The notes beneath the pieces are model-generated. The model saw only the letters and a program-made list of their open reading frames with translations. It did not search any database and was not told the DNA's origin. The position numbers and the translations under genes are program-made. A DNA stretch of 57,500 nt from Chrysomallon squamiferum (taxonomy: Eukaryota; Mollusca; Gastropoda; Neomphalida; Peltospiridae): assembly GCA_012295275.1 (NCBI GenBank), contig CM022678.1:1604186-1661685 (forward strand), read 5' to 3'. Shown one piece after another: positions 48,477 through 57,500 of the stretch; the first letter of the stretch is position 1, and the number at the start of each line of letters is the position of its first letter.

Positions 48477-48533
48477 GTTTTATTGATTTCTGTTATACTG
48501 TGATAATTCACACTGTCAGCCCCTTTCTGATTT

Positions 48534-48588
<55 letters not shown>

Positions 48589-48650
48589 GTTTTATTGATT
48601 TCTGTTATACTGTGATAATTAACACTGTCAGCCCCTTTCTGATTTGTGTA

Positions 48651-48700
<50 letters not shown>

Positions 48701-48812
48701 TGTGTGTGTGTTGTTTTATTGATTTCTGTTATACTGTGATAATTCACACTGTCAGCCCCTTTCTGATTTGTGTATTTGTGTGTGTGTGTTTGTGTTTGTT
48801 TGTGTGTGTCTA

Positions 48813-48843
<31 letters not shown>

Positions 48844-49022
48844 TTGTGTGTGTGTTTGTGTGTGTGCATGTGTTGTTTTATTGATTTCTGTTATACTGTG
48901 ATAATTCAGTCAGCTCCTTTCTGATTTGTGTGTCTGTGTGTGTGTGTGTGTGTATGTGTGTGTGTGTGTGTTTGTTTGATTTCTGATAATTCACACTGTC
49001 AGCCCCTTTCTGATTTGTGTTT

Positions 49023-49070
<48 letters not shown>

Positions 49071-49135
49071 CTGTGTGTATCTGTGTATGTGTCTGTGTGT
49101 ATGTGTGTGTGTGTGTGTCTGTGTGTGTGTGTACA
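47565..49135. repeat. Composite (GT)n / ~65-bp satellite, about 14 copies
   Basis: The fixed part reads TTTTATTGATTTCTGTTATA, CTGTGATAATTCACACTGTC and AGCCCCTTTCTGATTTGTGT. It is followed by a (GT)n run of variable length (about 20-80 bp) with TTTG/TATG interruptions, then the next fixed part. Copies near both ends are shortened (for example 47658, 48974). All open frames here are repeat translations. Confidence 0.97.
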
Positions 49136-49139
49136 TACA

Positions 49140-49900
49140 GTTATAGATGTATGTCTGTATGATTATACATATCCAAACTGTATGAAGACACTAAACTAAC
49201 AAAAAAAACAACAAATAATCAAAGTATAGAGAATACTTACAAACAAGTTTCTTTTTCTCTAAGTGAAACTATGAGAAGCTGAACTGACACAAACATTAAC
49301 ACAATTATCTGTTTATTGAGATAAAGTTTCGCCTTCGACATAGTATTATTCATCATACAGGCAATTACTGTCAGACACTGCAACACACAGACAGACATAC
49401 ACAAATATCTAACAAAGTATACATGACACTGATATAAAACAGCTTACTGCAGAACTGTGGTATCAGTTTACTATATACACACAGTGACAGCTTCGCACTG
49501 AAACGGTTTCTGAGGTAATTATTTTTGTCCAGTTCCAACACCTATCTCTAGGAATATTTTTAAATTATTATTTTTGAAATTTCAAAACAAATTTATATGT
49601 GGCAGATTTGTTGTTGTTGTTTTTGTTACAATTATTATTGTTATTACCATCTTTGTGATTATTGTTGTTGTTGTTATTGTTATTTTTATTATTTTCATGG
49701 TTACAATTTAGTTTCTTAATAAATCCAGTTCTTGTCTTACTTCTTCTTATTATTATTAGACAAGACTGTAAGGAATTAAGGAAGGGATGGAGACAATACA
49801 GTTTTGCTTACAGTCACTTGAAAACTGACAACAGCTCATTAATTAACTTGAACAGAGTTCTGAAGCATCTTTTAATACTTTCAGCCTTTATGAGAAACTT
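49140..49900. other. AT-rich intronic sequence
   Basis: A GTT/ATT-rich patch lies at 49605-49700. Nothing else is visible. Confidence 0.7.
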
Positions 49901-49901
49901 C

Positions 49902-49903
<2 letters not shown>

Positions 49904-49966
<63 letters not shown>

Positions 49967-50012
49967 CACTTATATAATAATCAATGTATTATTGATCAGT
50001 ATCTGATAGTGA

Positions 50013-50060
<48 letters not shown>

Positions 50061-50248
50061 CACTTATATAATAATCAATGTATTATTGATCAGTATCTGA
50101 TAGTGACATTCCAGAGAGAGAGAAATCACTTATATAATAATCAATGTATTATTGATCAGTATCTGATAGTGACATAGAGAGAGAGAGAGAGATATGATCA
50201 CTTATATAATAATCAATGTATTATTGATCAGTATCTGATAGTGACATT
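49904..50248. repeat. Composite (GA)n / 57-bp repeat, 4 copies
   Basis: The fixed part reads GATGATCACTTATATAATAA, TCAATGTATTATTGATCAGT and ATCTGATAGTGACATTC. (GA)n runs of about 60, 38, 10 and 16 bp precede the four copies. The fixed part holds an inverted repeat ATCAAT/ATTGAT. Confidence 0.96.
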
Positions 50249-50697
50249 CCATTAAAGTGAGTCTCTCAGTTCTATTTCTGTCAGTTCTCTCGCTGGGGTT
50301 AATGGACAGTTCTACATGTTCACACCCTGCAATCCAAACCATTAGCAGCAAACCTTTTCATTTTTTAACTTATCCTTTTCATTCACTTAAAGAAAAAAAA
50401 AATTTGTAACCTTCCTTTTTCACTTATTTTTTAACCTCTTTTTTCTATTATTTTAATTTTTCATTTTTTTAAGATCAATTTCGTCTGCCTCTTCGTTCTT
50501 AAAATAAAAATTTGTTATCTAAAAATGAAGTGAGTGAGTGCATCTTAAAAAAAAAAAAATATATTTTTTTTTCAAATTTAAAAAAAAGATGCAAAAAGGT
50601 AAAGCTTTTAGTTCGTTTCAGATCTGGTAAAATAATTTTATTTCCTAAATTTTATTTAACATTTCCTATATTAAAAACAGTATATAAATATGTATAA

Positions 50698-50700
<3 letters not shown>

Positions 50701-50761
<61 letters not shown>
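50701..50761. repeat. (GT)n microsatellite
   Basis: About 30 uninterrupted GT units. Confidence 0.97.
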
Positions 50762-50765
<4 letters not shown>

Positions 50766-51051
50766 ATGTATGCATTATATCATGCAATTCCTAACATCAA
50801 CCATCAACATTTCAAATGAGCACTTTTGACCAGCCACATTTTCCTACATCTCACCCACACGTACAATGTTTAATATTGCTTTGGCCTTTCTAATATCCCT
50901 TCCTATTCATCAAGTCCTGTGTCCAGGCAACAGACTCCAATAAGCCGGCTGCAAACAGAACAGATTGGAAAACTGGCCATATTAATTACTTTCCCCCAAC
51001 TCCAATGTCTTCCTCATCATCTCTCACTTATTAAACACTGTGACTTTCTCA

Positions 51052-51560
51052 ACAGCTTATCATATTTCACACAACAAAACTGACCAGTAACCAGTGTAAC
51101 AGCTTATCATATTTCACACAACAAAACTGACCAGTGACAAGTGTAACAGCTTACCATATTTCACACAACAACAAAACTGACCAGTAACTAGAAGTGTAAC
51201 AGCTTATCATATTTCACACAACAAAACTGACCAGTAACAAATGTAACAGCTTATCATATTTCACACAACAAAACTGACCAGTAACCAGTGTAACAGCTTA
51301 TCATATTTCACACAACAAAACTGACCAGTAACCAGTGTAACAGCTTATCCTATTTCACACAACAAAACTGACCAGTAACCAGTGTAACAGCTTATCATAT
51401 CTCACACAACAAAACTGACCAATAACTAGAAGTTTAACAGCTTATCATATTTCATACAACAAAACTGACCAGTAACTAGGTTAACAGCTTATCATATTTC
51501 ATACAACAAAACTGACCAGTAACTAGTGTAACAGCTTACCATATTTTACACAACAAACAA
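51052..51560. repeat. 47-bp minisatellite, about 11 copies
   Basis: The unit is AACAGCTTATCATATTTCAC, ACAACAAAACTGACCAGTAA + CCAGTGT, with CTAGAAG and CATACA variants. Confidence 0.97.
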
Positions 51561-51708
51561 AACTGACCAAAACTGTGTTAACAAGATCTGTGGAAAATAT
51601 GAACTGAATCACACTGCCTGAGTCAAGATTCATAAACCAAATACTTGGGGGAAAAGAGAGAGAGAGAAAAACTGAGTTAATAAATATTTAAGTGTCTTTA
51701 GACCTGTA

Positions 51709-51840
51709 GCATTCATAGCATTCATAGTATTCACAGTATTCACAGTATTCATAGTATTCACAGTATTCACAGTATTCATAGTATTCACAGTATTCACAGT
51801 ATTCACAGTATTCATAGTATTCACAGTATTCATAGTATTT
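51709..51840. repeat. 9-bp minisatellite, about 14 copies
   Basis: ATTCACAGT and ATTCATAGT units alternate in a non-random order. Frames of 9-bp period appear on the minus strand (NTVNTVNTM) and are artefacts. Confidence 0.97.
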
Positions 51841-51959
51841 TTTAGATGGTATAATTACAAAATATATAAATACAAGTTTGCTTAGTGTGTGTGTGTAAAA
51901 CAACCTATCAACACAGACTATTTACTATTTTTGTTATTTTACAATATCTGACATGTTTA

Positions 51960-52248
51960 ATACAACAACAATCAATTCTCCATAGTGCCCCCAGAAGCCT
52001 TCTTTAACCCTCCACCATCATCTGACACTCAGAAATATCAAAAAACCCTCGCAGACTGAGTAAATCTGTAACACACCTGGCTCTGTCATCACGGATGTTT
52101 ACAAAAAATATTTCTCTCTTTTCTTCACTGCATGTGCTATCTTTGAGGTCACAGATCTCAGCTTTCCATTGCTCTGAATGCTGTTTAACAAACAAGTGAC
52201 AATACACAGACTTTTCTAAGTCACAAAAATTGAGGTGTGTCGACTTAC
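51960..52248 (-). other. Start of the giant intron: mixed-complexity segment
   Basis: The first 290 nt of the intron after exon c are non-repetitive. A 67-codon frame on the same strand (52004-52207, including EQWKAEICDLKDSTC) is not in frame with exon c, because a stop follows 11 codons after the donor, and is not recognised. It could be an old element fragment or a conserved splicing region. Confidence 0.3.
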
Positions 52249-52383
52249 CTTCAGGTAGTAAACGAGAAGTTCGTTGAGGGAAGGATCAGCGTTCAGGTTG
52301 ACCAGGTACGCTCGGCTGTTCTGAACTTTGATACCCGACGTCTGTACAGAGATTCCCATCTGTTCCAGAGCCTGGTGTCGATC
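52249..52383 (-). CDS. KIF13: KIF13-like kinesin-3, exon c: FHA domain, part 1
   Basis: This exon has 135 bp (45 codons), phase 0 to 0, acceptor GTTCTAG ending at 52384 and a consensus donor AAG|GTAAGT from 52248. It begins DRHQALEQMGISVQTSG, continues IKVQNSRAYLVNLNADPSLN and ends ELLVYYLK. The LVNLNADPxLNELLVYYLK block is the first strand region of the FHA domain in kinesin-3 proteins; KIF13 homologues continue directly into a (D/E)HTxVG sequence. Here that continuation is found 39.6 kb away, in exon d. FHA domains bind phosphothreonine or protein partners. In this family the domain also packs against neighbouring coils. Confidence 0.97.
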
Positions 52384-52589
52384 CTAGAACCACACAGACA
52401 CAACACAGGTTACATTTTACCAGTTAGAAATACTGTTGTTCTTTATAGTCATTTTATGTTATTATTATTATTTATTATTTTTATACTCTGCTATTTCATT
52501 ACTGCAAAGTAATTATATTATTTTTACTACTAATATTATTGTTGTTGTTGTTACTGTTGTTACTGTTATTATTATCATCATCATCATTA

Positions 52590-52643
<54 letters not shown>

Positions 52644-52883
52644 AATTAAGAAACCACTAAGTATAAAATAAAAATTTGATTATGTAGAAACATTTAAATT
52701 ATGACCACAAAATTATGACCACATGAAAATGGATCAAAATGAAAATGACAACCAAAGACAGACACATACTGTCAACACAAAACTGGTGTCAACAACACAA
52801 AAAACAAAGATGTTGACAACACAAAGAGAAATCTGTTGACAACACAAAGATGCTGGTGACACAAGGACAGTGAGAGGACAAAC
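52384..52883 (-). other. KIF13 intron b-c (500 bp)
   Basis: This is a phase-0 intron bounded by GTTTGT and GTTCTAG. It contains an ATT/ATC trinucleotide and hexanucleotide tract (about 52545-52645) and a short set of imperfect repeats around 52765-52865 based on TTGACAACACAAA. Confidence 0.93.
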
Positions 52884-52979
52884 CTGGTGTATCTTCTCTG
52901 TTTCCAGCAACTTCTCCTCCCAGGTCTTTGACATTTCTTTCACTAGTTTCTCAGACTCCTCAACATCCTTCAAGTCTGG
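52884..52979 (-). CDS. KIF13: KIF13-like kinesin-3, exon b: pre-FHA coiled coil
   Basis: This exon has 96 bp (32 codons), phase 0 to 0, acceptor ATTCCAG ending at 52980 and donor GTTTGT (weak) from 52883. It encodes PDLKDVEESEKLVKEM followed by SKTWEEKLLETEKIHQ. The pattern ESEKLxKEMxxTWEEKLxxTExI is the coiled coil between neck and FHA domain that kinesin-3 motors use for autoinhibition or dimerisation. It follows exon a after an 820-bp intron and precedes exon c after a 500-bp intron. Joining it keeps the frame and the expected family order. The weak donor may need help from exonic or intronic enhancers (inference). Confidence 0.95.
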
Positions 52980-53799
52980 CTGGAATGTTAGAAAAGTTAA
53001 ATGACAAATGCAGTAAGTCCTATAGTTCAAACAGTCAAATGTAAGCTGTGTCATACTCTGAAATTCAGTTAAATAACTCAAATACAATCAGTCCTGTAGT
53101 TCTATAAATGTAAGTTGTGTCATACTCTGAAATTCAGTTAAATAACTCAAGTACAATCAGTCCTATAGTTCAAACAGTTAAAAGTAATTTGTGTCATACT
53201 CTGAAATTCAGTTAAATAACTCAAGTACAATCAGTCCTATAGTTCAAACACTTAAATGTGAGTTGTGTCATACTCTGAAATTCAGTTAAATAAGTCAATC
53301 ATTCACCAAGTACAATCAGTCCTATAGTTCAAACACTTAAATGTGAGTTGTGTCATACTCTGAAATTCAGTTAAATAACTCAAGTACAATCAGTCCTATA
53401 GTTCAAACAGTTAAAAGTAATTTGTGTCATACTCTGAAATTCAGTTAAATAACTCAAACATTCATCAAGTACAATCAGTCCTACAGTTCAAACGGTTAAA
53501 TGTAAGCTGTGTTATTTTAAAGATGGCTGGATATTAAGGAGTTAAATTTATAAGCATTAACAAAAAGATGGCTGAAATTCAACTTTAAGTCTGTGTTACT
53601 TTAAAAACGGTAGCAGTTCAAAACTGTGTTAAATTTAACTTGTTTTGTTTCTTTAAAAATGGTAGTTTAAAATTTAAAACTGCTGGAAATGAAAAGTTTA
53701 ATTTTAAGTGTTAATTTCAAAATGGCTGTGCTGCCAAGTATTAAATTTACAAACAGCCAGACTGGAAAAGGGTTAAATTCACGTTTCAGTCACAAATAC
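52980..53799 (-). other. KIF13 intron a-b (820 bp)
   Basis: This is a phase-0 intron bounded by GTATTT and ATTCCAG. About 490 bp of it is a 74-bp tandem repeat (53020-53510). The remainder is AT-rich with no other structure that I can see. Confidence 0.93.
53020..53510. repeat. 74-bp tandem repeat, about 6.5 copies
   Basis: The unit is GTTCAAACAGTTAAATGTAA, GTTGTGTCATACTCTGAAAT, TCAGTTAAATAACTCAAGTA + CAATCAGTCCTATA. Two copies carry a 12-16 nt insertion (TCAATCATTCACC-like). It fills most of intron a-b. Confidence 0.96.
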
Positions 53800-54012
53800 C
53801 TGAGCAGCACTCAGCTGTGATCGCAGCGTCTCCACTTCCTCACGCAGTTCGCGGATGATGCGTGCGTTGGGGTCCTCATTGACAACGGCGTGGTTCTCAA
53901 TGCGCTTGGCTCGGTCAGCGTACCGCAGCGTCGACAACGTCTCCTCATAGTTGTCTGCGGCAGGGCTGATTGTTGCAACCATCACAGTTTTGCTGTTTCC
54001 TCCCAGATTGTC
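53800..54012 (-). CDS. KIF13: KIF13-like kinesin-3, exon a: end of motor domain, neck
   Basis: This internal exon of 213 bp (71 codons, phase 0 at both ends) has an acceptor ending TTACAG at 54013 and a donor GTATTT from 53799. The product is a microtubule motor ATPase for cargo transport. Residues 1-40 carry the final conserved part of the kinesin head, DNLGGNSKT then [21 protein letters not shown] (split here as [11 protein letters not shown] and [10 protein letters not shown]), the segment around helix alpha-6. Next come [19 protein letters not shown], the neck linker and start of the neck coil typical of kinesin-3, and RSQLSAAQ. The N-terminal motor exons (P-loop, switch I and II) are not in 54013-57500. 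The exon is clearly more GC-rich than its introns. Kinesin-3 membership is very secure. KIF13 rather than KIF1 or KIF16B is decided mainly by the later exons. Confidence 0.96.
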
Positions 54013-54019
54013 CTGTAAC

Positions 54020-55150
54020 AAAGGGCAGTAACTCTTTAGAAAAACAAGGGGAATAATTCATTATGAATAGTGGTGTTTTTAAAACATTTTTAGCTACAAT
54101 TATCCTAAAACAAAGGGAAATAATATTTCCCAATTTACTGTCCCAAAACAAAGGTAAGTAACTTATAACCATTTTTTATTTTTTTTGCAAAGGGGGATAA
54201 CTCACTACAAATAATGATATTAAAACAGAGAACAATAAACTTTAGCAATGTTTATCTAACAACAGAGACAAATAATTCTGATTCCACAACAAAGTTAAGT
54301 AACTTTTGTCAGTGATAATCTGAAATTGATTGTAAATAGCAGAGTCTGTGCTATTAGGAAAATCTGTTTTCAGGAAAGAATAGTTTTTAACTTACTTAGC
54401 TAAACAGAAATGGGAAAAGGTTTAAATCCTTAAAACTACTTCATGTAGTTATCATAAAATATGTTACAAATGCTGAACTAAAAAACACAGCAGAAGTCAC
54501 ATTTTTAGAAAAGGCTTTGAATGTAACAATTAATTTTCTTATTTATTCATTTATTCTTTGGGCACAGATTTATAACAATATAAATAAATAAATAAATAAA
54601 TAACAAGAAGATCTTTTTAGTTTTAAAATTCTAACATGCAGTAGATTATCATTTTCTAAAAAAAAAAAAAAAAATGAAACAAAAAACAAGCAATATATAG
54701 GTCTAAGTGGCACTCCAAACCAGGGTTACCATGGCAACATGATCTAATTTGATTGCAGTCACTTCCTGGAGGTAAATAAAAAAAAGCTTTGGGCAAAACA
54801 CATTTTTAAACATGATAAAAACACGGGTTTACCGAAGGCAATGGTAACAAGCTCATTAAGAGGACTGTATTTTAATCACTGTGGCAGGAAATTTGTGCTA
54901 ACCCAGGGCTAACAGAAATTCATAAACAACCAACTTCAAAAGATTTGTTTGATTTTGCTGTTGTTGTTTTAGCCATTAGAATGAAACAAAATCAATATGA
55001 GTGGTATAAATAAAGACAGATTGCAAATGTCAGCTATTATTTGTATTTGACAGAAAACATGTCTGAATGTGCAGTTAGGTAATTTTATCAGAAAACAAAA
55101 TCACTAACTGCAGCAAAACAACCCAATATATCTTCATTACAGTCCCCCAC
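54020..55150. other. AT-rich intronic sequence
   Basis: Small features only: three loosely repeated ACAAAGGKMARTAAC words at 54016-54160, (AAAT)n at 54580-54602 and an A run at 54657-54674. No exon was found. Confidence 0.7.
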
Positions 55151-55162
55151 AGGGATAATGAG

Positions 55163-55623
55163 CCAGACACACACACACACACACACACAGACACACACAC
55201 AACACACACACAACACTCACACACACACAAAACACACACAACACACACAACACTCACACACACACACCACATACACACAACACTCACACACACACACCAC
55301 ATACACACATACAACACACAACACACACACCACACACACACACACACACACAACACACACAACACACACACACACAAAACACACACACACAACACACACA
55401 ACACACACAAAACACACACACACAACACACACAACACAAACACACACACACAAACACACACACACACACACACACAACACACACATATACACAACACACA
55501 CAGACATACACACACAGAGACACACACACACACCACACATACACACACAACACACACACAGACACACACACACACACGGACACACACACACAACACACAC
55601 GGACACACACAGAGACACACACA

Positions 55624-55664
<41 letters not shown>

Positions 55665-55825
55665 ACAACACACACAGATATACACACAACACACACACAT
55701 ATACACACACAACACACACATATACACACACACAACACACACATGGACACACACACATGGTCACACACACAACACACACACAGACATACAACACACACAC
55801 ATACACAGACACACACACAACATAG
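55163..55825. repeat. Irregular (CA)n block with AACACAC interruptions
   Basis: About 660 bp of CACACA broken by AA, GA, AT and GG interruptions in semi-periodic order. Cys/Val and His/Thr frames on both strands (up to 270 codons) are artefacts. Confidence 0.97.
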
Positions 55826-56229
55826 TCATCGATATTATTGGAGTTAAGATTATTCACATCATTATGAAAGACATTAGGAAAGTTCATTTAGACACACAAA
55901 AAATAAAAAATAGAAAAAAGATTCTAATGAGACTGATGATGATGCTAAAGAAGTAAAAAGTAATGTCATCAAAAATTAAAACAAAACAAGCACAAAATAA
56001 TTTGATTTATAAACTTCCATTAACTCACCATCAGAAAAAAAAAAAAAATAAATAAAAAAAAATAAAAAAATAAAGTAAATAAATATATATAAAAAATAAC
56101 AAATAATCTTTTGATTACTAAAACACTAACTTTATAGTAAACTATTTTATTTGAACCAGAGAAGCTGTGACGTAAAAATAATTTTTAACCCCCGTAAAAA
56201 TTAATAATAAAAAAATGAAAAGGACAAAA

Positions 56230-56620
56230 AGCCACAACAAACTCCCCCAAGAACATTAACAAAACTGTGAGTGTAATGGTCAGCTGGAGGTCAAAATCTG
56301 GACATTCTTGAGTGACCATTAAGAAGAATTCTCAAGAGCCCTGCAATGCAGTCATCATCACTGTCAATCATCATCATCATCGTCATCGTCATCATCAGTT
56401 AGAAGTGGGTCAAGCGGCGATGCTGGTCACTAATTTATTTGTCAATTTCCTTTACAAGCACTTCTCAGTCTAGACCGGTCATCAGACGCAATTTACAGCA
56501 CTGGTCAGCAGGTGAAACTGGTCATCGATGACTGCCAGGGAATCCACTGAGAATCCCAGCTTCCCCTCCAGCCAAACACTACCCACTTATCTCAGTTGAG
56601 AAATAAATCTTCTGTGAGCG
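56230..56620. other. Mixed-complexity island
   Basis: Non-repetitive sequence with a short TCATCATCATCGTCATCGTC tract (56372-56397) and four CTGGTCA/CCGGTCA words between 56421 and 56525. No kinesin exon was found here. Confidence 0.35.
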
Positions 56621-56649
56621 AAGTAAGTTTACTTTTACTTACTCACACA

Positions 56650-56687
56650 CAAGAAGAAGAAGAAGAAGAAGAAGAAGAAGAAGAAGA
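56650..56687. repeat. (GAA)n microsatellite
   Basis: About 12 GAA units uninterrupted. Confidence 0.97.
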
Positions 56688-57437
56688 TTGCTGGTTCACT
56701 GGTTGGGTGAAAGGGAAGAGAGAGATGTTCTTGTAGACTGGGTAATGAAAATCTTTTTACTGTGGTCTGCCGATTTCAGTTGTCTTGAGATTTCTATTTT
56801 TTATTTTATTTTTTATTTTCTATTTTTTATTTTTTCCCCAATAGATTATGTAACATTTTTGTGCTTTACAATTAATAATATTCCAACAAAAAAATTTATA
56901 ATCTGAAGCAATTATTTCAAAATGTATTTTAAAATTATGATTTATTTATTTTTTTACTATTAAATTATTTGGTGTTTTTAGATATTCAAGAATTAAGGAT
57001 AATTTAAAAGAAAATTTCAAATCTTTGGCAATCATCTTGAAAAATTTTTACATTAGATTATGTAAGATTTACATTCAGAACATCAAAAACTAATTTAATT
57101 TTTATTTTTTATTTTTTTTAAATATTTTTTAGACTGAAGGACGTATGCAAATAAAATTAAAGACTTCAAATTTGTGGCAATTTTCTTGATCACCTTTGAG
57201 TCAACCTGGAGATTATTTTTACAACAAATCACAGTGACACAGTGCTGGGACTTTGATGCAGTCAGAATGTTTTCTCACTAACTTTCTAACTTACTAACTC
57301 TGTGTTTTGTGAACAGCCCAGTGTCTGTGTTGTGTGTTGTGACAGAGTCTTATAGAAACATTCACTGGATGTAAACCTGGTTCTTTGTACAACTCGTAAT
57401 CAAGCATATTTCAAACGTAATGGATATAATGATCTTA

Positions 57438-57439
57438 TC

Positions 57440-57481
<42 letters not shown>

Positions 57482-57500
57482 TAATAAATTTAATAATAAT
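57438..57500. repeat. (AAT)n microsatellite at window edge
   Basis: AAT units run to the window end. Confidence 0.96.

Larger units (their letters stand above)
54013..57500 (-). other. Partial intron upstream of KIF13 exon a
   Basis: The sequence between exon a and the window edge is intron; it should separate exon a from the preceding motor exon. I looked for the motor sequence that precedes DNLGGN (a block ending like DSVLTWLLK) and did not find it, so the previous exon is probably beyond 57500. Contents: AT-rich sequence (54020-55150), an irregular CA-repeat block, an A-rich stretch at 56035-56090, a mixed-complexity island at 56230-56620, a (GAA)n tract and (AAT)n at the right edge. Confidence 0.8.

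Noticed and set aside
51980-52000. Possible third CTCF-like site (GTGCCCCCAGAAG)
   Set aside because: Only the GGGGGCAC core fits. About four of fourteen positions disagree with the consensus.
55075-55887. 270-codon and 229-codon open frames on opposite strands
   Set aside because: They are translations of an irregular CA repeat (Cys/Val and His/Thr only). The same applies to the frames in 8031-8458, 29578-30156 and 47615-49199.
54013-57500. Search for the preceding kinesin motor exon (segment before DNLGGN)
   Set aside because: No minus-strand segment with motor motifs and a donor was found, so it is probably outside the window.

Overview
This is a eukaryotic, probably invertebrate (lophotrochozoan or mollusc-like) genomic window. 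It is strongly AT-rich, loaded with micro- and minisatellites, and contains one recognisable gene, on the minus strand. The taxonomic guess rests only on the protein's resemblance to animal KIF13 proteins and on the long, repeat-filled introns. I cannot name the species.

The gene is a kinesin-3 motor of the KIF13 (kinesin-73) type. Seven consecutive exons, read from high to low coordinates (54012 to 679), join with perfectly matching splice phases into 338 codons plus 2 nt. They encode, in order: the C-terminal end of the motor domain and neck, a short coiled coil, an FHA domain split over three exons, and the coiled-coil linker after the FHA domain. The rest of the motor domain lies upstream, beyond 57500. 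The tail lies downstream, below position 1. No start or stop codon, promoter or poly(A) site of this gene is in the window.

About 98% of the window is intron. One intron (12608-52248, about 39.6 kb) splits the FHA domain and holds most of the sequence: dozens of tandem arrays (2 to about 120 bp units) alternating with a few islands of ordinary complexity. The most interesting items are: (1) a 37-bp minisatellite just inside the intron after exon 5901-6013 that repeats the exon end together with its 5' splice site, giving 15 extra GTGAGT donors; (2) an unannotated 186-bp candidate in-frame exon (41479-41664) in the giant intron; (3) a pair of CTCF-like motifs 142 bp apart around 25.0-25.2 kb; (4) a 21-bp minisatellite that lays about 20 perfect TACTAAC branch-point motifs on the transcribed strand with no AG between them in consensus units.

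I found no rRNA, convincing tRNA, CRISPR array, bacterial-type operon or recognisable transposon protein. Most open reading frames here are translations of simple repeats.
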